Shown here in pieces: positions 54,210-62,586 of a stretch of 64,000 bases of DNA (the first letter of the stretch is position 1; each line of letters opens with the position of its first letter). The position numbers and the translations under genes are program-made. Location: NCBI GenBank assembly GCA_047630175.1, contig JBLHVI010000008.1, positions 34,621 to 98,620 on the forward strand, read 5' to 3'. Source of the DNA: UBA4582 sp047630175 (lineage in GTDB: Bacteria > Pseudomonadota > Gammaproteobacteria > Pseudomonadales > Azotimanducaceae). The notes beneath the pieces were generated by a model. That model did not search any database and was not told the DNA's origin. It saw only the letters and a list, made by a program, of their open reading frames with translations.

Positions 54210-54252
54210 CCGATAGTCAGCTGACAGTCAGCCGAGCGTCAGCCGCTATCGG
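54210..54252. repeat. Inverted repeat between divergent oxygenase and esterase genes
   Basis: CCGATAG (54210-54216) and CTATCGG (54246-54252) are perfect 7-base arms. Between them AGTCAGC-type words repeat (54215, 54225 and similar). The rest of the 250-base divergent interval shows nothing clear. A regulatory role is possible but unsupported. Confidence 0.35.
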
Positions 54253-54377
54253 GGCAAAGTTGTGACAGTCCCTCGTGGTCAGTACAATCTGAGGATAAGC
54301 AAAAGCCACGATAGGCTTGCAGCGTGGCAACCGGGTTGTCCTGCGTACCGATTCATTGAAAAATTTGAGGTGATGAT

Positions 54378-55859
54378 ATGTCAACCCTAGTGTCAACCCA
54401 AGTGACAACCCTAGTGTCAACAAAGAGTGGCCCAGTCCAGGGCGTCGTTAAAGATGACGTACTACTTTTCTCTGGTATTCCCTACGCGGCGCCGCCCACT
54501 GGCGCGCGGCGCTTTCAGGCGGCACAACCACATCCGGGCTGGCGCGAGGTGCGCGACGCGACGCGCTTTGGCAAGGCCGCTCCGCAGCTTGTCACCGGGG
54601 GTATGACTGGGTCTGTGCCAGTACGCTGGGATGAGGATTGTTTGTTCCTGAATATTGCGACCCCTGCGGCTGATGATCAAAAGCGGCCTGTATTTTTTTG
54701 GATTCACGGCGGTGCATATCGCACCGGGCAGGGTGCGGTACCTTGGTATAACGGCACACAGTTTGCGAAGAACGGCGATGTTGTTACGGTCAGCATCAAT
54801 TATCGACTCGGCGCGCTGGGGTTCACCGACCTGTCTCGGTTCGGTGCGGATTACGCGACATCGGGTCTTAATGGCATTTTAGATCAGATTGTGGCGCTGG
54901 AGTGGGTGCGAGACAATATCGAAAAATTCGGCGGCGATCCGGATCAAATCACCATTGGAGGAGAGTCGGCGGGGGGCTTTAGTGTTTGCACCTTGCTGGG
55001 TTCACCTCGAGCGCAAGGATTATTCCAGCGCGCCATCTCCCAAAGCGGTGGTGCTCAACATACTTTGAGCAAGGCTGCGGGCAAGATCGTCGCTGACGCG
55101 TTTCTCACCACGCTAGACGTTGGCGACATGACGGGGCTGTTAGCACTATCTGCTGATGCCATACTTGAGGCTCAGAGAAAGGTTGATGCTGAAATGGCTG
55201 CGGATATGAATGCGCGCCTTGATGGGGTGTCGGCTTTTTATCCGGTGGAAGGCAGTGCGGTGTTGCCGCGCAGTCCGTTGCTGACTATTCAGGACGGCAT
55301 AAGCGCCGATGTCCCCGTCATGACGGGAACCAACAAGGACGAAGCAACTCTGTTTCTAATGGGTAAGTCTGATGCGAAGAAACTTAGCAGGTTGGCGGAT
55401 AGCTACGGCGGCGGTGAGGCACTGATCGCGGCATACCGGCAACTATATCCGGATGCGTCGACGACCGAGTTATCCATCGCTTTGTGGACCGATCACAGTT
55501 TTCGTGTGCCTGCCTTGCGCCTCGCAGAAGCTCGGCTCAATAGCAATAACACGTGGATGTATTTGTTTAGTTGGGAGTCGCGCGCAGCGCATTTAAAGTC
55601 TACCCATGCGTTGGAAATACCGTTTGTTTTTGACAACCTCAATAAACCAGGTGTTGGTCTCTTTATTGGGCCCGGTGAAAGTCCTCAAGCACTTGCGGAC
55701 ATCATGCACGCTGCCTGGATAGCATTTATTCGAACCGGCGATCCTGGTTGGCCTGCCTATGACCTGGCATCGCGCCAGACGATGGTGTTTGATACCACGT
55801 CGGGTCTGCAGGATGACCCAGATGCGGGTAAGCACGATGCCTGGGCGACAATTCGCTAG
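54378..55859 (+). CDS. Carboxylesterase, type B
   Basis: Alpha/beta hydrolase of 493 residues. Start of the fold at VQGVVKDDVLLFSGIPYAAPPTGARRF, oxyanion segment IHGGAYRTGQG, nucleophile Ser in GGESAGGFSVC, Glu in TGTNKDEATLF and His in STHALEIPFVF. The EDCLFLNI signature is present. No signal peptide is visible, so it is cytosolic. The first codons are a 12-base tandem repeat (54381-54416) encoding TLVS/TQVT units. GAGGTGAT precedes ATG 54378. It hydrolyses carboxylic esters; physiological substrate unknown. Confidence 0.93.
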   Translation: MSTLVSTQVTTLVSTKSGPVQGVVKDDVLLFSGIPYAAPPTGARRFQAAQPHPGWREVRDATRFGKAAPQLVTGGMTGSVPVRWDEDCLFLNIATPAADDQKRPVFFWIHGGAYRTGQGAVPWYNGTQFAKNGDVVTVSINYRLGALGFTDLSRFGADYATSGLNGILDQIVALEWVRDNIEKFGGDPDQITIGGESAGGFSVCTLLGSPRAQGLFQRAISQSGGAQHTLSKAAGKIVADAFLTTLDVGDMTGLLALSADAILEAQRKVDAEMAADMNARLDGVSAFYPVEGSAVLPRSPLLTIQDGISADVPVMTGTNKDEATLFLMGKSDAKKLSRLADSYGGGEALIAAYRQLYPDASTTELSIALWTDHSFRVPALRLAEARLNSNNTWMYLFSWESRAAHLKSTHALEIPFVFDNLNKPGVGLFIGPGESPQALADIMHAAWIAFIRTGDPGWPAYDLASRQTMVFDTTSGLQDDPDAGKHDAWATIR

Positions 55860-55929
55860 GGGCCTGTATTCCGACTTAACTGTCTCGCGGGTAAGGTGTG
55901 AATAACACGAACATAAAGCAGGGGTCTCT

Positions 55930-56388
55930 ATGATCAGGTTTCAATTAAATGGCGAGAGCCGTGAGGTCGATGTCGATCCGAACACACCTTTACTGTGGGT
56001 GCTGCGCGATCAATTTAATTTGCTGGGGACAAAATATGGCTGTGGCATTGGCCAGTGCGGTGCCTGTACAGTACTGGTTAATGGCCGCCCCAGCAGATCT
56101 TGCCGCGTGTTGATTTCTGAGGCAGAACAATATGAGGTCGTGACAATCGAGGGGTTATCCGCAGACGCCAGTCACCCTGTTCAGCAGGCCTGGATCGAGG
56201 AGGATGTGCCACAGTGTGGCTACTGTCAGTCGGGTCAGATTCTCACCGCCGTCGTCTTATTACGCGACCATAGTCACCCCAGCGATGCCGAGATTGACAC
56301 AGCCATGACCAACATCTGTCGGTGTGGTACCTACCCGCGTATTCGCCGGGCGATACACAGTGCCGCCGCCAAGCAAGAGGCTAGGTAA
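55930..56388 (+). CDS. [2Fe-2S] subunit of a molybdenum hydroxylase (IorA-like)
   Basis: Small electron-transfer subunit of 152 residues. The first cluster is bound by CGIGQCGACTVLVNG plus SC, the second by QCGYCQSGQI and NICRCGTYPRI. It passes electrons from the molybdenum site of the next gene product. Two-domain layout and length match IorA of isoquinoline 1-oxidoreductase and related aldehyde oxidases. Its last base overlaps the ATG of the large subunit gene (TAATG), so synthesis is coupled. It has no signal and may be carried out with its partner. Confidence 0.93.
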   Translation: MIRFQLNGESREVDVDPNTPLLWVLRDQFNLLGTKYGCGIGQCGACTVLVNGRPSRSCRVLISEAEQYEVVTIEGLSADASHPVQQAWIEEDVPQCGYCQSGQILTAVVLLRDHSHPSDAEIDTAMTNICRCGTYPRIRRAIHSAAAKQEAR

Positions 56389-58607
56389 TGCCAGCAGATA
56401 TTCCCCAGTCTCACACGCAGTCTCATTCTCATTCCCGCCGACATTTTCTGTCCGTCAGTGCGACGCTCACCGGCAGTCTAGTATTGGGCTTTCATCTGCC
56501 CGTTATGGCCGCGTCGCAGACGGCTGAGAGATCGAATCTAAATTACGCACCGGTCGATCCTCGGGTAGCTGCGGGGATAGAGATCAATGCCTGGCTGGTC
56601 ATTCATGAGGACGATAGCATCGTCATCAGAGTTGCTCAGGCAGAGATGGGTCAGGGAGTCTTTACTGCTATGCCGATGATTATCGCCGAGGAGTTAGAAG
56701 TAGATTGGCGTCTCGTTAGCGCAGAATACGCGTCAGCTCGGCGCAGCCTGCAAGAGGCGAATGTTTACCAGCGCATGGCGACAGGAGGCAGTCAAGCCGT
56801 GCGTCACTCGCGTCAGTATTTACAACAGGTGGGCGCAGAGGCTCGAGAACGTCTGATAAAGGCTGCTGCAGAGCAGTGGCATGTGGATCCTTCGAGCTGT
56901 GTGGCTGACTATGGCCGTGTGCATCACCGCAGCACGGGGCGGTCTATTAATTACGGGGCCGTTGCAGTCGCGGCAGCACAGGTTTCGGTGGTCAATGTCG
57001 GCATTAAACAGCCAGCGCAGTTTGGTTTACTTGGTGTACCTACTCGGCGTCTAGATGTGCCTTCAAAGGTGGATGGATCGGCGGTGTTTGGCATTGATGT
57101 GCGTGTACCTGGCATGCTGTATGCCGCTGTCAAACATTGTCCGGTGCTCGGTGGTAGATTGCGTGGTTTCCGCTTTAACGCAGTTCGGGAGATGTCAGGC
57201 GTTGTGCAGGCAGTGCGCCTCGATGCAGCCGTCGCTATTGTAGGCCGTACATGGTGGCAAGCCTCGAAAGCTGTGGACGCATTACCGGTGGACTGGCTAT
57301 TCGGTGATGCAATAAAAAGCTCGTCAGAGCTTATGCGTAAGGAATTTGTCGAAGCGCTAGATCAGCCTGGGGCGGCGGTAAAAGAGCTGGGTGATGCCAT
57401 GCGCGCCATGGAAGACGCAGAGACGAGTATAGAGTCAGACTATATATTGCCTTATCTGGCGCACAACACCCTTGAGCCCCTCAACTGTACTGTTTGGGTT
57501 CAGCCTGATCGAGTAGATGTTTGGGGCGGATTTCAGGACCCAGAAGTCGTACTCCGTTTGACCGCTCGTTTGACCCAGCGAGCGTTGGAGCAGGTGTACG
57601 TGCATAACTGTTATCTCGGCGGTGGTTTTGGTCGCCGTAGTCATACCGATTATGTTACCGAGGCTGTGCAGATAGCCATTCAAGCGGGCCAGCCTGTGCA
57701 GATGATCTGGAGTCGTGAAGAGGACTCTCGGCAGGGCCGCTACCGCCCTATGGCCGCGATCCGCTTTAAGGCCGGATTCGACATGGACCGACAATTAACT
57801 GCCTACACGAATCATTCTGTCAGCCCTTCTATTCTACAGCAGGCTCAGCCAGATGCGGTCAAAGGTGGCGTCGACCCAACGTCCGTAGCAGGTCTGGCGA
57901 ACATGCCGTACGCCGTAGCCAATCAGCAGATTACCCATACCATTAAAAACACACACTTGACCTCATGGTACTGGCGTTCAGTGGGCGCCTCGCAGAATGT
58001 CTTTGCGATGGAGTGTTTTGCTGACGAGATGGCTACCGTCGCGAAGCAAGATCCACTGGCATTTCGGCGCACCTTGTTAAGAGGTCAGTCTGCCAAGCTC
58101 AACGTATTGTCTCGTTTGGAGGCGGCAGCTGAGTGGGGGAAAAGCATGCCGGATGGCGCGGCGCAGGGAATGGCGCTGTATGAAAGTGCTGGAACCATTG
58201 TCGGAATTGTCGCCGAGGTCTTTCTGTCAGCTCAGGGCAAGTTAGCCGTACAGCGCATTATCTGCGTGGTAGATTGCGGTAATCTGGTTAACCCCTTAAC
58301 GGCGGCAGAGCAGATTGAGGGTAGTGTTTTGTTCGGTTTGACGGCCGCATTGTATGGCAAGCTAACGGTAGAGAAGGGCCGCATTCTGGAAGACAATTTT
58401 GATACTCAAGCCATGCTGCTAATGCATGAGACGCCGAAAATTGAAACCCATTGGGCGCTGTCGGGCGGTGATCGTTGGGGAGGTCTTGGTGAACCCGCTA
58501 CGCCTTGCGTAGCGCCTGCAGTGTGCAATGCGCTATACCAAATCACGGGTCGCCGAGTACGCTCCTTGCCGTTAAAAGACTATTATTTACAGCGTCGACG
58601 CGGCTAA
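56388..58607 (+). CDS. Molybdopterin-binding subunit of IorB-like oxidoreductase
   Basis: Catalytic subunit of 739 residues. Twin-arginine signal SRRHFLSVSATLTGSLVLGF puts it in the periplasm, exported folded. Features: VRVAQAEMGQGVFTAMPMI, the duplicated large-subunit domains, YLGGGFGRRSHTDYVTEAVQIA, RSVGASQNVF, and the catalytic-Glu region GLGEPATPCVAPAV. It fits the xanthine-oxidase-family group of isoquinoline 1-oxidoreductase or membrane-bound aldehyde dehydrogenases that use a cytochrome partner. No cytochrome c subunit or XdhC-type chaperone gene lies nearby. Substrate not readable. Confidence 0.92.
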   Translation: MPADIPQSHTQSHSHSRRHFLSVSATLTGSLVLGFHLPVMAASQTAERSNLNYAPVDPRVAAGIEINAWLVIHEDDSIVIRVAQAEMGQGVFTAMPMIIAEELEVDWRLVSAEYASARRSLQEANVYQRMATGGSQAVRHSRQYLQQVGAEARERLIKAAAEQWHVDPSSCVADYGRVHHRSTGRSINYGAVAVAAAQVSVVNVGIKQPAQFGLLGVPTRRLDVPSKVDGSAVFGIDVRVPGMLYAAVKHCPVLGGRLRGFRFNAVREMSGVVQAVRLDAAVAIVGRTWWQASKAVDALPVDWLFGDAIKSSSELMRKEFVEALDQPGAAVKELGDAMRAMEDAETSIESDYILPYLAHNTLEPLNCTVWVQPDRVDVWGGFQDPEVVLRLTARLTQRALEQVYVHNCYLGGGFGRRSHTDYVTEAVQIAIQAGQPVQMIWSREEDSRQGRYRPMAAIRFKAGFDMDRQLTAYTNHSVSPSILQQAQPDAVKGGVDPTSVAGLANMPYAVANQQITHTIKNTHLTSWYWRSVGASQNVFAMECFADEMATVAKQDPLAFRRTLLRGQSAKLNVLSRLEAAAEWGKSMPDGAAQGMALYESAGTIVGIVAEVFLSAQGKLAVQRIICVVDCGNLVNPLTAAEQIEGSVLFGLTAALYGKLTVEKGRILEDNFDTQAMLLMHETPKIETHWALSGGDRWGGLGEPATPCVAPAVCNALYQITGRRVRSLPLKDYYLQRRRG

Positions 58608-58690
58608 CACTGAATTTTATCGTTCAGCTGTGCCGTTAATTATGGACTCGACGGGTCAAGCGTCTAAAGATACAGAGTGAGGAACATGTA

Positions 58691-59320
58691 GTGAAGCAAT
58701 TTGCGGGCGTTATCTTCGATATGGACGGCCTGCTAATAGACAGTCAGCGGATCGCTTTAGCAACCTTGCAGCAGGCTTGTGATTTGCTCAGCTTAGGCGA
58801 TCAGACAGCTTTGTTGCTTCAATGTATAGGTACTAATAAGCGGCGTGGAGAGCAAGTTTTGGCAGCCGGGTTGGCTGATGACGTGCACACCCAGAACAAT
58901 GCAATCTCGATCAAAGCCGGTGCTGTGTCACTGCTAGCGACGATCCGGTCGCGTGGAATCCCCATGGCTGTCGCGACATCGACTGAGACTAAGCGCGCCT
59001 TACAGAAACAACGCTGTGCTGATATTGAACATTATTTTGATCACGTAGTTGGCGGCAACCAAGTGCATCGAAGTAAGCCAGAAGCAGGTATCTATTTACG
59101 TGCTGCTGAGTCACTGGCGATCAGTCCAGCTAGCGCAATGGCGCTAGAAAACTCAGAGAACGGCGTGCTCGCGGCGCTGGCGGCAGGAATGACCGTCGTC
59201 CAGTTACCAGACTTGGTGCAGCCGTCAGCGGCGTTTAGGGCAAAGGGACAACACGTAATACGCAGTCTGGATGATGTCGCTAATTATGATTTTGAGTACC
59301 CACAGGAGCAACAGTTATGA
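58691..59320 (+). CDS. HAD-family hydrolase
   Basis: HAD phosphatase of the phosphoglycolate phosphatase/beta-phosphoglucomutase type, 209 residues. Motif I FDMDGLLIDS (Asp nucleophile), motif II AVATSTETKRA (Thr), motif III Lys in RSKPEAGIYLRAA, motif IV reads ALENSENGVLAALAAG, where most relatives have E-D-S, so one acid is replaced by Asn. This may change metal binding. GTG start with GAGGAA upstream. The CysZ gene begins ten bases downstream. It should hydrolyse a small phosphate ester. Confidence 0.88.
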   Translation: MKQFAGVIFDMDGLLIDSQRIALATLQQACDLLSLGDQTALLLQCIGTNKRRGEQVLAAGLADDVHTQNNAISIKAGAVSLLATIRSRGIPMAVATSTETKRALQKQRCADIEHYFDHVVGGNQVHRSKPEAGIYLRAAESLAISPASAMALENSENGVLAALAAGMTVVQLPDLVQPSAAFRAKGQHVIRSLDDVANYDFEYPQEQQL

Positions 59321-59330
59321 AGGCATTAGG

Positions 59331-60062
59331 ATGAGCGGGCTGGCCTGCTTTCGACGGGGCATGACATTGATCATGCAACCTGGCTTGCGCCAGTATGTGA
59401 TCATACCGCTGCTGATCAATGTGTTCGTGATGTCCGCGTTCATTATTTATGGTGTAGCTCAGTATGATGGTTGGATGGCCTATATTGCCGGTAGCCTGCC
59501 CGAGTGGGCAGCATTTCTAACCTGGTTTATTGGCGTGTTAGGAATTCTTGTGGGTGTTGCTGTTCTTCTTTACGGATTTACTATCGTCGGCAATATTATC
59601 GCTGCGCCATTCAATGCTATCTTGTCAGTCAAAGTTGAGGAGCATCTTTTGGGCCGACACTTGGTATCGAATACCCCATTTTCGGTTATCGCGCTGCGTT
59701 CCGTAGGTCGTGAGTTCGTCAAGCTAGGGTATTACCTGCCGCGACTGCTGGGTTTGCTCATTATATCAGTGATACCTGTGATCAATGTGATCGCGCCGGT
59801 GCTGTGGATTCTTTTCGGCGCCTGGATGATGGCCGTGCAATACACAGATTACGGCGCAGACAATAATGAACTCAGTTTTTCCGGGTTGCGACAAAGGCTT
59901 GGCAGCAACAAGCTTGACGCACTGCTATTTGGTATTTTGGCCTATGTGGTGGTCGCTATACCCTTGCTGAATCTGTTGCTGATTCCTGCAGCGGTGGCTG
60001 GCGGCACGGTATTCTGGGTGGAACACTTGCGCAGTGATGAGCCGGTTTCTGATCATGGATGA
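59331..60062 (+). CDS. cysZ: CysZ-like membrane protein (EI24 family)
   Basis: Inner-membrane protein of 243 residues. The start GLACFRRGMTLIMQPGLRQYVIIPLLINV is typical of CysZ, a sulfate uptake protein for cysteine synthesis; then VGNIIAAPFNAILSVKVEEHL and the C-terminal half LLIPAAVAGGTVFWVEHLR. Four or more helices are seen. ATG 59331 is chosen over an in-frame start at 59271 because it begins at the family start. Its stop overlaps the next gene. No sulfate reduction genes are near, so the sulfate role is family-based. Confidence 0.88.
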   Translation: MSGLACFRRGMTLIMQPGLRQYVIIPLLINVFVMSAFIIYGVAQYDGWMAYIAGSLPEWAAFLTWFIGVLGILVGVAVLLYGFTIVGNIIAAPFNAILSVKVEEHLLGRHLVSNTPFSVIALRSVGREFVKLGYYLPRLLGLLIISVIPVINVIAPVLWILFGAWMMAVQYTDYGADNNELSFSGLRQRLGSNKLDALLFGILAYVVVAIPLLNLLLIPAAVAGGTVFWVEHLRSDEPVSDHG

Positions 60063-60702
60063 TTCGTCACTGGATCTTGTGGAGAACAGCGGGACAAGAA
60101 TCTCTGGACTAGCATGGGTGTTTTTCGGAGGTTATGCCGTCATTTTTATAGCGCTGGCCATATCGCCGTTTGATCGCACCATCTGGTTCGTTGAAAACGC
60201 CCCCATTATGCTGCTGGTAGCGGTGGTCGCTTGGCTGCATCTACACCACCATTTCACGCCCATAAGTTATGCTGCGATGTCGGTACTGGTGGTGCTACAT
60301 ACCATCGGCGCTCACTATACGTTCGCCAATGTGCCTTTTGGTTTAGTCACTGAATATTTTGGTTTTGAACGCAATCACTTCGATCGCTTGGCACACTGCA
60401 GTGTCGGTTTTTATGCCTACCCCATCGGTGAATTGTTATTAAAGCGTCGTCTCGTAAATTCGCGGTTGATATTGTTGTTGTTTCCACTATTTGCGATCTT
60501 CGGCACAGCGGCAATCTATGAGGTGTTTGAGTGGCAGTTCGCTTTGCTCGCCGACCCGCAAGCGGGCTTGGCGGTGCTGGGTAGTCAGGGCGATGTCTGG
60601 GATGCGCAGAAAGATATCACTGCCGATGGCATCGGCGCTCTTATTGCGACTGGGCTGTTCGCTTGGGTTAATCGAATTGAAATAGGGCGGATAGGCCAAT
60701 GA
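60055..60702 (+). CDS. DUF2238-like inner-membrane protein (YjdF-like)
   Basis: Six- to seven-helix membrane protein of 215 residues. Conserved segments are YTFANVPFGLVTEYFGFERNHFDRLAHCSVGF, AIYEVFEWQFALLAD and GSQGDVWDAQKDITADGIGAL. These match the DUF2238/YjdF family, whose activity is not known; the many conserved His, Asp and Glu near the membrane hint at metal or lipid chemistry. It overlaps the cysZ stop by eight bases and its end overlaps the hydrolase gene by four, so it is part of an operon from cysZ onward. Confidence 0.85.
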   Translation: MDDSSLDLVENSGTRISGLAWVFFGGYAVIFIALAISPFDRTIWFVENAPIMLLVAVVAWLHLHHHFTPISYAAMSVLVVLHTIGAHYTFANVPFGLVTEYFGFERNHFDRLAHCSVGFYAYPIGELLLKRRLVNSRLILLLFPLFAIFGTAAIYEVFEWQFALLADPQAGLAVLGSQGDVWDAQKDITADGIGALIATGLFAWVNRIEIGRIGQ

Positions 60703-62471
60703 TACTAGCGAAACTTTTTGCTGGCGTACCGAGGCGACAACGCCTGCAATTGGCTGCAGCATTAGGCCTCGTGCTGGGCGGCAGTCTGCTGGCGCTTTGG
60801 CATCAAACCGCTGGGTTCAATCTTGATGTTCGTGACATTCGCATCGAGACGCCGACAGGACAACGTCTTAGCGCCCTGCTTTATGTGCCCCCCAACGCGA
60901 CGCTTGCAACGCCAGCCCCAGCAGTGCTTGCCATTCATGGTTACATCAACACCAGAGAGACCCAATCAGGCTTCGCTATTGAACTGGCGCGTCGAGGCTT
61001 TGTGGTATTGGCGCTGGACCAGCCGGGGCATGGCTATTCTGACCCTCCTGCTTTCAGTGCTGGCTTCGGTGGACCTGCTGGCTTTGCCTATTTACGTAGC
61101 CTCGCATTTGTCGATGGTGATCGTATCGGCTTGGAAGGTCACTCCATGGGCGGCTGGGCAGTGCAGATGGCCGCAGCAAGTGCGCCTGAAGGGTACGAGG
61201 CGATGGTGCTGTTGGGGTCGTCGACCGGCACGTTCGGTGCGCCAGAGGGGACGCCGACTACGCCCAAAAATCTAGGCTTGGTGTTTAGCCGTTTTGATGA
61301 ATTCTCGAGCCTTATGTGGGGCAGTGACTCAAGCGCGGGGATTGTTGATACTTTGAAATTACAGACACTGTTCGGTACAAATGAGCCGGTGGTTGTCGGT
61401 CAGCGTTACGGTAACGCATCCAAAGGCACAGCCCGTGAGTTGATTATGCCGGATGTCACTCATCCCGGTGATCATCTATCCACCGAGGCTATCGGTTATA
61501 CGGTGGCTTGGTTCGCGGACCTGTTGGCACAACCCTCAGAGGTTTCTGGTCAGGTGTGGTATTGGAAAGAGTTTGGCACGTTGCTGGCGTTGCTGGGCTT
61601 GGCTTGGCTGGTATTTCCCAGCATTGATGCGGCGCTTACTGTGGCGGGTTCACGGCTGCAGCAAGCGCCAGTACAGCCCCCCGTGCAGGCTCGTTGGGTC
61701 AGGTGGTTTGCGATTAGTCTGACCGTACTGATTCCTGTGCTTAGCTTTTTCCCACTGCAAAACTTGGCAGACACCTGGCTGCCGGCCAACGCCTTTCTAC
61801 CGCAGCAGATTACCAACGGGGTGCTACTCTGGGCGTTGGGCAATGGTGTGTTCACGGCAGTTTTGTTTCTACTGTGGTTTCGTCGCCAAGCCGCGGTCAG
61901 CCTGCGCCAATGTGGTCTGTCAATTGATGTTAGCCAGGCACTAGCCACGCTTAAGGTCGCGCTGCTAGTCATATTAATGCTATATTTTGTGGCGCTGCTC
62001 GTGGCCACAGCGGGAGTAGATTTTCGCTTTTGGGTGATTGCCCTAAAGGTCATGTCACCCATGCAGGCCGGCATATTTTTGATTTATGTCGTGCCGTTCA
62101 CTGTCTTTTTTATTGCCCAGTCAACTGCTCTGCATGCCCAGTTACAGCTTGGCGTGGGCGCGCCTGTTGCAGGTCAGCAGCGCAGCGCTAGCTGGTACAA
62201 CGGTGTCGTTTTGTCATTTGGCTTTGCAGGCCTACTAGTTGTCCAATACGTGCCGCTGCTGCTTGGCGGTACCTTGCTGGTCAGCAGCCAACCGCTATTG
62301 AGCATTGTTGCTTTCCAGTTTGTGCCAGTCATGTTGTTGGTAGGCATGATTTCTAGTCATTGTTACCACCGTACGGGCAGTGTTTATCTAGGCGCTTGCG
62401 TTAATGGTTTGTGGGTAACTTGGTATCTGGTAGCGGGTACTGCGACACAGGCTGTCCCTTTTTGGTGGTAG
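60699..62471 (+). CDS. Alpha/beta hydrolase fused to a multi-helix membrane domain
   Basis: A 590-residue protein. An N-terminal helix (QLAAALGLVLGGSLLALW) precedes a hydrolase domain (about 40-280) with VLAIHGYINTRETQSGFA, ALDQPGHGYSD and the nucleophile in GLEGHSMGGWAVQMAA; the His is likely in MPDVTHPGDHLS. From about 290 it is mostly membrane helices (at least seven). The active site would face the periplasm if the first helix is an in-out anchor. Fusions of this kind are known but without a settled substrate. It overlaps the DUF2238 gene by four bases. Confidence 0.82.
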   Translation: MILAKLFAGVPRRQRLQLAAALGLVLGGSLLALWHQTAGFNLDVRDIRIETPTGQRLSALLYVPPNATLATPAPAVLAIHGYINTRETQSGFAIELARRGFVVLALDQPGHGYSDPPAFSAGFGGPAGFAYLRSLAFVDGDRIGLEGHSMGGWAVQMAAASAPEGYEAMVLLGSSTGTFGAPEGTPTTPKNLGLVFSRFDEFSSLMWGSDSSAGIVDTLKLQTLFGTNEPVVVGQRYGNASKGTARELIMPDVTHPGDHLSTEAIGYTVAWFADLLAQPSEVSGQVWYWKEFGTLLALLGLAWLVFPSIDAALTVAGSRLQQAPVQPPVQARWVRWFAISLTVLIPVLSFFPLQNLADTWLPANAFLPQQITNGVLLWALGNGVFTAVLFLLWFRRQAAVSLRQCGLSIDVSQALATLKVALLVILMLYFVALLVATAGVDFRFWVIALKVMSPMQAGIFLIYVVPFTVFFIAQSTALHAQLQLGVGAPVAGQQRSASWYNGVVLSFGFAGLLVVQYVPLLLGGTLLVSSQPLLSIVAFQFVPVMLLVGMISSHCYHRTGSVYLGACVNGLWVTWYLVAGTATQAVPFWW

Positions 62472-62473
62472 GC

Positions 62474-62540
62474 GACTTGCAATGGGCGCCTGAGGCATAT
62501 GCGCCTCTTCGTAGACACCTCTTCATAGACAATGCAAGTC
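62474..62540. repeat. Inverted repeat with an inner 14-base tandem repeat
   Basis: GACTTGCA (62474-62481) and TGCAAGTC (62533-62540) are perfect arms right after the hydrolase stop. Between them CCTCTTCGTAGACA and CCTCTTCATAGACA (62504-62531) are adjacent copies with one mismatch. The layout is like the inverted repeat after the RND gene. No U-tract is present. Confidence 0.55.
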
Positions 62541-62586
62541 ACGCTCCATTAGGATGCTCCCACATAGTGAACAGAAGGTAGAACTG

